DNA of 64,000 bases from Promicromonospora iranensis (GTDB lineage Bacteria; Actinomycetota; Actinomycetes; Actinomycetales; Cellulomonadaceae): assembly GCF_028994775.1 (NCBI RefSeq), contig NZ_JAJQMN010000007.1, positions 186,001 to 250,000 of the forward strand. The letters are read 5' to 3'. The notes under the pieces were generated by a model that saw only the letters and a list, made by a program, of their open reading frames with translations, was not told where the DNA came from and did no database searches. Position 1 is the stretch's first letter. Each line of letters opens with the position of its first letter. Below are positions 51,232-58,934 of this stretch, piece by piece. The translations under genes and the position numbers were made by a program.

Positions 51232-52251
51232 ATGACAACTCTTGCCCCCAGGACCTTGCGTACCCGCAGGGTCTTGCTCGGCGCCGGTGCCGCCTTTGCC
51301 GCCCTGACCCTTGCCGCGTGCGGCGGAAACGTGGCCGGCGGGGCGGACGCCGCGGGTGCCGACTTCCCGACGGGCCCCGTGACCATCACCGTGGGCCAGG
51401 ATGCCGGCGGCTCGACCGACCTCATCGCCCGCGCCGTGGCCGACGGCATGGCCGAGGACCTCGGCGTGTCCGTACCGGTGGTCAACCGCGCCGGCGCCAA
51501 CGGCGCGCTCGCGACCGAGGAGGTCGCCGCCAAGCCCGCCGACGGCCACGAGCTGATCCTGCTCAACGCCTCCCTCATCACGATCACCCCGCTGGCGGTG
51601 TCCGACGACGAGGCGGTGAGCCTGGACGACCTCGAGGTGTTGGCCGGCCTGTCCCAGGACGACTACGTGCTGCTCGCCAGCGCCGACTCCGGCTTCGAGA
51701 CCTTCGACGACCTGAAGCAGGCGTCCGGAGACGTCACGTACGGCACCACCGGCGTGGGGACCGGCTCCCAGCTGGCACAGGCGGTCCTGTTCGCGCAGGC
51801 CGAGGTCGAGGGCACCGCCGTCCCGTTCGACTCGGGCTCGCCCGCGCTCACCGCCGTCGTCGGCGACCAGGTCCAGGTGGCCACCGTGCAGCTGGGCGAG
51901 GCCAAGTCGCAGATCGACGCCGGGAACGTGGTGCCGCTGCTCGCCTTCTCGGCCGAGCGCAACCAGTTCCTCCCGGACGTGCCGACCGCCGTCGAGGAGG
52001 GCTACGACGTGCCCGTCTCCCAGTACCGCGCCGTCGCCGCACCGAAGGGTCTGCCCGAGGACGTCAGGACCCGGCTCGTGGAGTCGATCGACGCCGCGAT
52101 CGCGACGGAGACCTACCGGTCGTTCAACGAGAACAACCTGCTCACGCCGCACGAGATCTCCGGCGAAGAGGTCACCGCGGAGTGGACGGAGCTCGCCGAG
52201 AAGTACCAGGCGCTCACCGACGAGTACGACATCAGCCTCGCGGAAGGCTGA
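51232..52251 (+). CDS. tctC: Tripartite tricarboxylate transporter substrate-binding lipoprotein
   Basis: 339 residues. Lipobox LTLAAC followed by the TctC/Bug fold: GPVTITVGQDAGGSTDLIARAVA, VVNRAGANGALATEEVA, VTYGTTGVGTGSQL and DVPTAVEEGYDVP. Binds a carboxylate outside the cell and hands it to TctAB. GAGGAG lies seven bases before the ATG. With gudD and galactarate dehydratase on both sides, a hexarate is the likely ligand. Confidence 0.92.
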   Translation: MTTLAPRTLRTRRVLLGAGAAFAALTLAACGGNVAGGADAAGADFPTGPVTITVGQDAGGSTDLIARAVADGMAEDLGVSVPVVNRAGANGALATEEVAAKPADGHELILLNASLITITPLAVSDDEAVSLDDLEVLAGLSQDDYVLLASADSGFETFDDLKQASGDVTYGTTGVGTGSQLAQAVLFAQAEVEGTAVPFDSGSPALTAVVGDQVQVATVQLGEAKSQIDAGNVVPLLAFSAERNQFLPDVPTAVEEGYDVPVSQYRAVAAPKGLPEDVRTRLVESIDAAIATETYRSFNENNLLTPHEISGEEVTAEWTELAEKYQALTDEYDISLAEG

Positions 52252-52256
52252 CCGGC

Positions 52257-52802
52257 GTGGAGAGCGCAGCCGTGCGGACCACCGAGCCGGTCGAGCCGGA
52301 GCCCACCGAGCCGGAGCCCACCGGCTCGGAGCCGGTCGAGGCCCTGGCCGACGACGCCCCGCCCGCCGCCGGCCCGGTGGCCAACCTGGCTGCGTGCCTG
52401 GTGACCGCCGGCGTCGGCGGGGCAGGCGCGGTGGCGGCGGTGGGCCTGGGCCTGGGCACGCCGGCACAGCCGGGCGCAGGGCTCTGGCCCCTCGCGGTCA
52501 GCGTCGCCGTGGTCGTGCTGTCCCTCACCCAGGCGGTGGTCGGACGCCGGGGCGGGGACGGCGAGAAGTTCTCCCGCTACTCGTGGCTCTCGCTGGCCGG
52601 CCTCGCGACGCTCCTCGGGCTGGTGGCCCTGCTGCCGGTGATCGGCTTCGAGATCCCCGCCCTGCTGCTGAGCCTCGTGTGGATGAAGTTCCTCGGCGGC
52701 GAGTCCTGGCGCTCCGCCGTCCTGTACTCGGTGCTCGTCGTCGGCGCCCTCTACGCCGTCTTCGTCGGGGCGCTCGGTACGAACGTCCCGCACCTCTTCT
52801 AA
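52257..52802 (+). CDS. tctB: Tripartite tricarboxylate transporter small membrane subunit
   Basis: 181 residues, GTG five bases after the tctC stop. A 40-residue Pro/Glu-rich cytosolic start (repeated EPTEPEPTGSEP) is unusual; then four membrane segments typical of TctB, with LGTPAQPGAGLWPLAVSVAVV as the family motif. Structural partner of TctA. Confidence 0.88.
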   Translation: MESAAVRTTEPVEPEPTEPEPTGSEPVEALADDAPPAAGPVANLAACLVTAGVGGAGAVAAVGLGLGTPAQPGAGLWPLAVSVAVVVLSLTQAVVGRRGGDGEKFSRYSWLSLAGLATLLGLVALLPVIGFEIPALLLSLVWMKFLGGESWRSAVLYSVLVVGALYAVFVGALGTNVPHLF

Positions 52803-52823
52803 GGGAATCTCCGAGGGAATCAC

Positions 52824-54392
52824 GTGGAATCGCTGCAGAACGTCCTCGCCGGGTTCGCCGTCGTGCTGGAACCGACGAACCTCCTGTACTGCCTGGTCGG
52901 GGTGGTCATCGGCATGCTCATCGGCGTGCTGCCGGGCCTCGGCCCGGCGGCGACCATCGCCATCCTGCTCCCGCTGACCTACGGCGTCGAGCCCGTCACG
53001 GCCATCATCATGCTCGCCGGGATCTTCTACGGCGCCCAGTACGGCGGCACCATCACCTCCGTGCTGCTCCGCCTGCCCGGTGAGGCCAGCTCCGTCGTCA
53101 CCGTCCTGGACGGGCACGCGCTCGCCCGGCAGGGCCGGGCGGGCACGGCGCTCGGTGTCGCCGCGGTCGGCTCGTTCGTGGGTGGCACGGTCGCGATCAT
53201 CGGGCTGACCTTCCTCGCGCCGCTGGTAGCGGGCTTCGCCCTCGACTTCGGGCCGCCCGAGTACACGGCCCTCGCCCTGCTGGGCATCCTGCTGGTCTCG
53301 ACCATCGCGTCCGGTGCCCGGGTCAAGGCCCTGATCGCCGCCGCGATCGGCCTGCTGCTCGCCACCATCGGCCGCGACGCCTTCACCGGGGCCGAACGGT
53401 TCACGTTCGACAACCTCAGCATGGCCGACGGCATCGACTTCGTACCCGTCGCCATGGGCCTGTTCGGTCTCGGCGAGATCCTCTACAACCTGGAGGAGCG
53501 GCACCGGGCGGTCCACGCACCCGGCAAGATCGCGAACGTCTGGCCGTCGCGCAAGGACCTCAAGGAGTCCTCGGGCGCCGTGACCCGCGGGTCCGTGCTC
53601 GGGTTCTTCCTGGGCATCCTGCCCGGCGGCGGCGCGACCATCGCCTCCATGGCGGCCTACGCCGCCGAGAAGAAGCGCGCCAAGGACCCGAGCCGGTTCG
53701 GCAAGGGCGCCATCGAGGGTGTCGCCGGCCCGGAGACGGCGAACAACGCCGCCGCGACCAGCTCCTTCATCCCGCTGCTCACCCTCGGCATCCCCGCGAA
53801 CGCCACCATGGCGCTCATGTTCGGCGCGCTGCTCATCCAGGGCATCACGCCGGGCCCGCAGCTCGTGACCGAGCACCCCGAGCTGTTCTGGGGCGTCGTC
53901 AACTCGATGTACATCGGCAACGTGCTGCTGCTCATCATGTCGATCCCGCTGGTCGGCGTCTTCGTCCGCATCCTCCGGGTGCGGGCGGCGATCCTCGCGC
54001 CCGTCACCGCGCTCATCACCATGATCGGCGCGTACACGATCAACAACTCCGTGTTCGACGTACTCCTGGTCGTCGTCTTCGGCGCCGTCGGCTACCTGAT
54101 GAAGAAGTTCGGTTTCGAGCCCGGGCCGCTCGTCCTGGCGTTCGTGCTCGGCTCCCTGCTCGAGTCGAGCCTGCGGCGCTCGCTGCTGATGTTCGACGGG
54201 TCTGCCGCCGGCTTCTTCACCCGGCCCATCTCCGCGACGCTGCTGGTCGTGTTCGTGGTGGTCGCCGTGCTGCCGCTGGTCCGGTCCGTCCGTGAACGGC
54301 GGGCGGCCCAGAACCCCGCGCAGGACCGTTCCGCGCAGGACCGTTCCGCGCAGGACCGTTCCGCGCAGAACCGAGAGGAAGAGTCAGTATGA
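52824..54392 (+). CDS. tctA: Tripartite tricarboxylate transporter large membrane subunit
   Basis: 522 residues, GTG start after GAGGGAA. About 12 membrane helices with the duplicated TctA motifs GVLPGLGPAATIAILLPLTYG, GTITSVLLRLPGEASS, GILPGGGATIASMAAYAAEK and LGIPANATMALMFGALL. Sodium- or proton-coupled translocation pore. The C-terminal tail holds three copies of a five-residue repeat from a 15-bp tandem (54321-54365). Confidence 0.94.
   Translation: MESLQNVLAGFAVVLEPTNLLYCLVGVVIGMLIGVLPGLGPAATIAILLPLTYGVEPVTAIIMLAGIFYGAQYGGTITSVLLRLPGEASSVVTVLDGHALARQGRAGTALGVAAVGSFVGGTVAIIGLTFLAPLVAGFALDFGPPEYTALALLGILLVSTIASGARVKALIAAAIGLLLATIGRDAFTGAERFTFDNLSMADGIDFVPVAMGLFGLGEILYNLEERHRAVHAPGKIANVWPSRKDLKESSGAVTRGSVLGFFLGILPGGGATIASMAAYAAEKKRAKDPSRFGKGAIEGVAGPETANNAAATSSFIPLLTLGIPANATMALMFGALLIQGITPGPQLVTEHPELFWGVVNSMYIGNVLLLIMSIPLVGVFVRILRVRAAILAPVTALITMIGAYTINNSVFDVLLVVVFGAVGYLMKKFGFEPGPLVLAFVLGSLLESSLRRSLLMFDGSAAGFFTRPISATLLVVFVVVAVLPLVRSVRERRAAQNPAQDRSAQDRSAQDRSAQNREEESV
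54321..54365 (+). repeat. 15-bp in-frame tandem repeat in tctA tail
   Basis: CAGGACCGTTCCGCG occurs three times in a row without change and encodes QDRSA units after the last membrane helix. The length, a multiple of three, keeps the frame, so copy number may vary harmlessly. Confidence 0.85.
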
Positions 54393-54784
54393 GCATCGTG
54401 GTCGGCTACGTCCCCACGCCCGCAGGGGAGGCCGCCGTGCAGGCGGCGATCACCGAGGCCCGGCTCCGGGACGAGGACCTCTTCGTCGTGAACTCGGCGC
54501 GCGAGGGCGCGGTGGTGGAGACCACCGTCGCGACGACGGAGGACCTCTCGCGGATCCTCACGCAGGCCGACGACGCCGGGGTGCGGGCCGAGGTGGTGCG
54601 CGGCACGCACCGTGAGGACTTCACCGACGAGATCCTCGACCTGGCCGAGAAGCACGACGCATCGCTCATCGTGATCGGCCTACGCCGTCGCAGCACGGTG
54701 GGGAAGTTCATCATGGGGTCGGTGGCCCAGCGCATCCTGCTCCAGGCCGACCACCCGGTGCTGGCGGTCAAGCCTGCGCGCTAG
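54389..54784 (+). CDS. Universal stress protein (UspA)
   Basis: 131 residues, single Usp domain. The ATP-binding G-2x-G-9x-G(S/T) motif is GLRRRSTVGKFIMGSVAQRI near the C-terminus. Overlaps tctA by four bases, so it is produced with the transporter; Usp proteins next to transporters are thought to tune them. No membrane part. Confidence 0.9.
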   Translation: MSIVVGYVPTPAGEAAVQAAITEARLRDEDLFVVNSAREGAVVETTVATTEDLSRILTQADDAGVRAEVVRGTHREDFTDEILDLAEKHDASLIVIGLRRRSTVGKFIMGSVAQRILLQADHPVLAVKPAR

Positions 54785-54815
54785 CCGACCGCCCTCCGCC
54801 CTCGGCCGTCGCCCA

Positions 54816-54876
54816 CGTTGACCACAGCCGTCGCTGCTATGAACAGTCCGTTCGGCAGCAACTGCTGTGGTCAACG
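54816..54876. terminator. Long hairpin, family E
   Basis: CGTTGACCACAGC (54816-54828) pairs perfectly with 54864-54876; after a mismatch the stem continues for eight more positions with one mismatch (GCTGC/GCAGC). It sits between the convergent UspA and GntR genes. Confidence 0.65.
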
Positions 54877-55578
54877 CGGGCTGTTCGGGGTGGCTGCCGC
54901 GGACTCCTCGAGGAGCCGGCGGCGGGAGCCCGCCAGGTGGACCCGCATCGCCGCCGCGGCGGCGAGCGGGTCCTGCGACTCCAGCGCCGCGAGGACGGCG
55001 CGGTGCTCCTGCACGACGGCGGTGAAGCGGCCGGCGTCGTGCCCGGCGCCGTCCAGGCGGCCGCGCGGCATGGCGATCATCTGCGGACCGAGCCGGTCCA
55101 GGGCCTCCAGCAGGAACCTGTTGCCGGCGGCCTCGGCCACGAGCCGGTGGAAGGCGAAGTCGTGCTGCATCGCCGTCGCCGGGTGACCGTCGGACGACGC
55201 CAGTGCGTCGAGCCGGTCGGCCAGCGCGGCGAGCTGGGCGGACGTGCGGCGGGTGGCGGCGAGCGCGGCGGCCTCGGCCTCCAGCGCCAGGCGGTACTCG
55301 ACGAGGGCGAGCCGGTCGTCGAGGGAACGGGCGAGCGGTGCGCCGCCGTCGGCGTCCTCGGCCGGGGGAGTGAGCGCGTAGCTGCCGCTGCCCCGCCGGG
55401 TGTGGACCAGGCCCTCCAGGTTCAGGCGCGCGATCGCCTCGCGGACGACCGTGCGGCTGACCTGGTGCTCGGCCGCCAGGCGCGGCTCGCTCGGGAGCTT
55501 CTCGCCCGGCGCGATGTCGCCGTTGACGATGCGCGAGCGCAGCGCCTCCACCAGGGTGCTGCTCAGGGTCTGGGCCAT
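54871..55578 (-). CDS. GntR/FadR-family regulator (FCD domain)
   Basis: 235 residues. Winged helix LPSEPRLAAEHQVSRTVVREAIARLNLEGLVHTRRGSG split across about 25-60, then an all-helical FCD domain with metal/ligand residues (EYRLALEAEAAALAA, DFAFHRLVAEAAGN, EHRAVLAALESQD). It follows the galactarate dehydratase gene by 15 bp on the same strand and likely represses that operon through the dyad at 56760. Confidence 0.92.
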   Translation of the reverse strand: MAQTLSSTLVEALRSRIVNGDIAPGEKLPSEPRLAAEHQVSRTVVREAIARLNLEGLVHTRRGSGSYALTPPAEDADGGAPLARSLDDRLALVEYRLALEAEAAALAATRRTSAQLAALADRLDALASSDGHPATAMQHDFAFHRLVAEAAGNRFLLEALDRLGPQMIAMPRGRLDGAGHDAGRFTAVVQEHRAVLAALESQDPLAAAAAMRVHLAGSRRRLLEESAAATPNSPR

Positions 55579-55593
55579 GTGCTCATGCTTCCA

Positions 55594-56727
55594 TCAGCGT
55601 TGCCCGAAGGTCGCGGTGTCCGTGGTCCAGGCGCGAGCCTGCTCGCTGAACGTGACACCCAGGCCCGGCCGGTCCGGGACCAGCATCCGGCCGCCGGAGG
55701 TCTCCAGGCGCTCGTTGAAGAGCGGGTCGAGCCAGTCGAAGTGCTCCACCCACGGCTCGCGCGGGTAGGTCGCGGCCAGGTGGAGGTGGATCTCCATGGC
55801 GAAGTGCGGCGCGAAGCCCAGCCCGGCCTGGTCCGCGAGCGTGAGCAGCCACAGGAACTGAGTGATCCCGCCGACGCGCGGCGCGTCCGGCTGGATGATG
55901 TCGCACGCCCGCGTCGCGATGAGGCGCTCGTGCTCGGCCACCGACGCGAGCATCTCGCCGGTGGCGATCGGGGTGTCCAGGGCGGCGGCGAGCGCGGCGT
56001 GACCCTCGGCGTCGTAGGCGTCGAGCGGCTCCTCGATCCAGTCCAGGTCGAACTGCTCCAGCCGGCGGCCCATGCGCAGCGCGGTGGTGCGGTCCCACTG
56101 CTGGTTGGCGTCGACCATGAGCGGCACGTCCGCGCCGATGTGCTCGCGGACGGCCGCGACGCGCGCCAGGTCGGTGGCGCCGTCGGGGAGGCCGACCTTG
56201 ATCTTGATGCCGCCGATGCCCTCGGCGATCGAGCGGCTCGCGCGCTCCTTGACCTCCTCGATGCTCGCGTTCAGGAACCCGCCGGAGGTGTTGTAGGTGC
56301 GCACCGAGTCGCGGTGCGCGCCGAGCAGCTTGGCCAGCGGGAGGCCCGCGCGCTTTGCCTTGAGGTCGTACAGCGCGATGTCGATCGCAGCCAGCGCCTG
56401 GGTCGCCACACCCGAGCGGCCCACCGACGCGCCTGCCCACAACAGCTTCGTGTACAGCTTGGCGATGTCGTTGGGGTCCTCGCCGACGGCGGTCTGCGCC
56501 ACCTCCTTGGCGTGCGCGTACTGGGCGGGCCCGCCGGCGCGCTTGGAGTAGGAGAAGCCGAGGCCTTCGAACCCCTGCTCGGTGGTGATCTCCGCGAACA
56601 GGAAGACGACCTCGGTCATCGGCTTCTGGCGGCCCGTGAAGACCTTGGCGTCGGAGATGGCGGTGGCCAGCGGCAACGTGACAGTCGAGAGCTGCACGGT
56701 CCGGATGGCGTCGGGCTGGTACGTCAT
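55594..56727 (-). CDS. L-talarate/galactarate dehydratase-like enolase-superfamily enzyme
   Basis: 377 residues. Mandelate-racemase subgroup: Lys175 and Lys177 (IKIKVG), metal ligands Asp206, Glu232 (IEEPLD) and Glu258 (TGEML), catalytic His308 (FAPHFAMEIHLH). The His-Phe-Ala-Met-Glu-Ile-His pattern and GRQKPMTEVVFLF start fit talarate/galactarate dehydratases, which yield 5-dehydro-4-deoxyglucarate, the KdgD substrate. So galactarate and glucarate converge here. ATG follows AAAGGAG. Exact substrate needs assay. Confidence 0.85.
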   Translation of the reverse strand: MTYQPDAIRTVQLSTVTLPLATAISDAKVFTGRQKPMTEVVFLFAEITTEQGFEGLGFSYSKRAGGPAQYAHAKEVAQTAVGEDPNDIAKLYTKLLWAGASVGRSGVATQALAAIDIALYDLKAKRAGLPLAKLLGAHRDSVRTYNTSGGFLNASIEEVKERASRSIAEGIGGIKIKVGLPDGATDLARVAAVREHIGADVPLMVDANQQWDRTTALRMGRRLEQFDLDWIEEPLDAYDAEGHAALAAALDTPIATGEMLASVAEHERLIATRACDIIQPDAPRVGGITQFLWLLTLADQAGLGFAPHFAMEIHLHLAATYPREPWVEHFDWLDPLFNERLETSGGRMLVPDRPGLGVTFSEQARAWTTDTATFGQR

Positions 56728-56759
56728 GGCGCTCCTTTGCGGCGAGGTTCGGAGTGAGC

Positions 56760-56780
56760 ATACAAGTTGCAGACCTGTAT
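56760..56780. promoter_or_regulatory. Dyad, probable GntR operator
   Basis: ATACAAGT-TGCAG-ACCTGTAT has seven of eight half-site bases complementary, in an AT-rich island between the divergent galactarate dehydratase and NAD-dependent epimerase genes. GT...AC spacing resembles FadR-subfamily sites. Confidence 0.6.
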
Positions 56781-56807
56781 GACGAATATGGATGGCACCC
56801 TGAGCCC

Positions 56808-57749
56808 ATGACCACGCATCTCGTCGTCGGCGCCGGGCCGGTCGGCGCCGCACTCGCACACCGGCTCTCCCAGGCCGGACGCACCGTCCGCGTCGTGACC
56901 CGCTCCGGCGGCGGCCCCGACCTTCCCCGCGTCCAGCGGCTCGCACTGGACGCGACCGACGCGTCGGCGCTCGCCGCGGCCGCCCGCGGCGTCGGCGTCG
57001 TGTACAACTGCGCGAACCCCGGGCCGTACCCGGAGTGGGAGCGCGGCTGGCCGCCGCTGGCGACGTCCGTGCTGCACGCGGCCGAGGCCTCCGGCGCGGT
57101 GCTCGTCAGCCTCGGGAACCTCTACGGCTACGGGCCGGTCGGCGGGCCGATGACGCGCAACCGGCCGCTCGCGCCGTCGAGCGCCCTGGGCGAGGTCCGG
57201 GCCCGGGTCTGGCAGGAGGCGCTCGCGGCGCACCAGGCCGGACGCGTGCGTGTCACCGAGGCGCGCGCCTCCGACTACATCGGGCCGACGGTGCCCGTCT
57301 CGCACGGGCTGCTGCCCAGGTACGCGGCGTCGACGCTGGCCGGGAAGACGGCGGCGGTCATGGCGGACCCGGACCAGCCGCACACCTGGACCGCCGTCGA
57401 CGACGTGGTCTCCACCCTCATCGCGCTCGGTGCCGACGACCGGGCCTGGGGCGAGCCGTGGCTCGTGCCGTCGAACCCGCCGGTGTCCGTCCGCGAGGTG
57501 CTGCGCGAGCTCGGCGCACGGGCAGGCACGGGGGAGCCGCGGCTGCGGCAGGTGCCACGCATCGCGCTGCGGGCCGGTGGTCTCGCCGCGCCGTTGGTGC
57601 GGGAGGCGCTGGGCGTGCTCTACCAGTTCGACAGGCCGTTCGTCGCGGACGCCACCGAGACCAGCAACGTGCTGGGCATCCGGCCGACGCCGTGGGACAC
57701 CATCCTGGACCCGACGGCCCGAGCCTGGCGCGCCCGCGCACAGTCCTGA
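56808..57749 (+). CDS. NAD(P)-dependent epimerase/dehydratase-family protein
   Basis: 313 residues. Extended-SDR Rossmann start LVVGAGPVGAALAHRL; NLYGYGP takes the active-site Tyr region and TWTAVDDVVSTLIALG is the family C-terminal motif. The classical YxxxK is not clear (LGEVRARVWQEAL), so it may be an atypical reductase. Divergent from the galactarate dehydratase across the dyad at 56760, suggesting joint control. Substrate unknown. Confidence 0.82.
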   Translation: MTTHLVVGAGPVGAALAHRLSQAGRTVRVVTRSGGGPDLPRVQRLALDATDASALAAAARGVGVVYNCANPGPYPEWERGWPPLATSVLHAAEASGAVLVSLGNLYGYGPVGGPMTRNRPLAPSSALGEVRARVWQEALAAHQAGRVRVTEARASDYIGPTVPVSHGLLPRYAASTLAGKTAAVMADPDQPHTWTAVDDVVSTLIALGADDRAWGEPWLVPSNPPVSVREVLRELGARAGTGEPRLRQVPRIALRAGGLAAPLVREALGVLYQFDRPFVADATETSNVLGIRPTPWDTILDPTARAWRARAQS

Positions 57750-57792
57750 ACCGGGGCGGCTGCGGACTGCCGTGGTGAGGCGCTCCTGTTAG

Positions 57793-57810
57793 CATCGCTA
57801 TATGGCGATG
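57793..57810. promoter_or_regulatory. Dyad over the start of the metal-sensor gene
   Basis: CATCGC-TATATG-GCGATG is a perfect 6-bp inverted repeat with a 6-bp centre that covers the ATG at 57802. TAGCAT (57790-57795) ends six bases before that ATG, so promoter, transcription start, start codon and operator overlap. Confidence 0.6.
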
Positions 57811-58206
57811 ACAGAGACTGCTGGCGATCATGCCCTGGACGGCCCTGCGGCGATGGCGGTGGCGGCCTGCCTGTTCCACGGCTTCTCGGACCCGTCGCGG
57901 CTCGCGATCCTGCGACACCTCGCCCTCGGCGAGCATCGCGTCGTCGACCTGACCGGGCACCTGGGCCTCGCGCAGTCGACGGTGTCCAAGCACCTGTCCT
58001 GCCTGCGGGACTGTGGGCTGGTCGACTCCCGGCCGCAGGGCCGGGCGTCCGTGTTCTCGCTGACCCACCCTGAGGCGACGCTCGCGGTGCTCGAGTCCGC
58101 GGAGCGGCTGCTCGCGCTGACCGGCGACGCCGTCGCGCTCTGCCCGGTCTACGGGGTCGACGGCTCTGCCGCGCACCCGTCGGAGTCGGAAGCCGCGGTG
58201 GCGTGA
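57802..58206 (+). CDS. CmtR-like ArsR/SmtB metal sensor (Cd/Pb)
   Basis: 134 residues. Winged helix SDPSRLAILRHLALGEHRVV, LGLAQSTVSKHLSCLRDCGLV. Cys67 and Cys71 (LSCLRDCGLV) and Cys114 (ALCPVYG) match the three-Cys site by which mycobacterial CmtR binds Cd(II)/Pb(II). Metal binding would release it from the dyad overlapping its start. Overlaps the first exporter gene by four bases. No Shine-Dalgarno: probably leaderless. Confidence 0.87.
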   Translation: MAMTETAGDHALDGPAAMAVAACLFHGFSDPSRLAILRHLALGEHRVVDLTGHLGLAQSTVSKHLSCLRDCGLVDSRPQGRASVFSLTHPEATLAVLESAERLLALTGDAVALCPVYGVDGSAAHPSESEAAVA

Positions 58207-58934
58207 GCTCGCAGAAGCAGCCGGCGCCCCCCAGGCAGCCGGAACCGCAGACGACGGAGCGGCTGACGCGACGAGGCCTGCGGCTGGCCCAGTTCACCGT
58301 CGCCTACAACGTCGTCGAGGGTGCCGTCGCGATCACCGCGGGCGTCGTGGCCGGGCTGGTCTCGGTGATCGGGTTCGGCATCGACTCCGGGATCGAGTCG
58401 ATCTCGGCGGTGCTGGTGGGCCTGCGTCTGTCCGCCCGGCTGCGGCACGGGGAGGCCGACGAGCGCAAGGAGCGGCTCACCCTGCGGCTCGTCGCGATCA
58501 CATTCTTCCTGCTCGCGGGCTACGTCACCGTCGAGGGCGTCCGCAGCCTCGTGGTCGGCGAGACTCCGGAGAGCTCGCCCGTCGCTGTCGGGCTGCTGAT
58601 CGCGTCGCTCGTCGTCATGCCGCTCCTGGCCGAGGCCAAGAGGCGTGTCGGAGTGGCGCTCGCCGACCCGCTCATCCTGGCCGACGCCGCCGAGACCCGG
58701 ATCTGCGTGCTGCTCTCCGTGTCCACGCTGACCGGCCTCGTCGTCTTCGCGCTCACCGGCGCCGGCTGGGTGGACGCCGTGGCCGGGTTCGTGATCGCGG
58801 CGTTCGCCATCCACGAGGGCCGCGAGGCGTGGGAGGGCGAACTGGCGCACGACCACAGCCAGGGCCATGATCACGAGCACGACACCAAGCACGACCACGA
58901 CACTGACCACGGGAAGGCCGCAGTCGATGGCTGA
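58203..58934 (+). CDS. Cation transporter (CDF-like, short form)
   Basis: 243 residues, about six membrane segments. GFGIDSGIESISAVLVGLRL carries the metal-binding Asp/Glu of the cation-diffusion-facilitator fold (GIDSGIES), and ADPLILADAAETRICVLLS the second site. No cytoplasmic C-terminal domain; instead a His/Asp tail (HDHSQGHDHEHDTKHDHD) that should chelate metal. Often found with CmtR-type sensors. Overlaps the next gene by eight bases. Confidence 0.88.
   Translation: MSSQKQPAPPRQPEPQTTERLTRRGLRLAQFTVAYNVVEGAVAITAGVVAGLVSVIGFGIDSGIESISAVLVGLRLSARLRHGEADERKERLTLRLVAITFFLLAGYVTVEGVRSLVVGETPESSPVAVGLLIASLVVMPLLAEAKRRVGVALADPLILADAAETRICVLLSVSTLTGLVVFALTGAGWVDAVAGFVIAAFAIHEGREAWEGELAHDHSQGHDHEHDTKHDHDTDHGKAAVDG

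Noticed and set aside
54321-54365. Regulatory repeat before uspA
   Set aside because: The 15-bp units are in frame inside the tctA tail and encode a plain five-residue repeat; no sign of a promoter.
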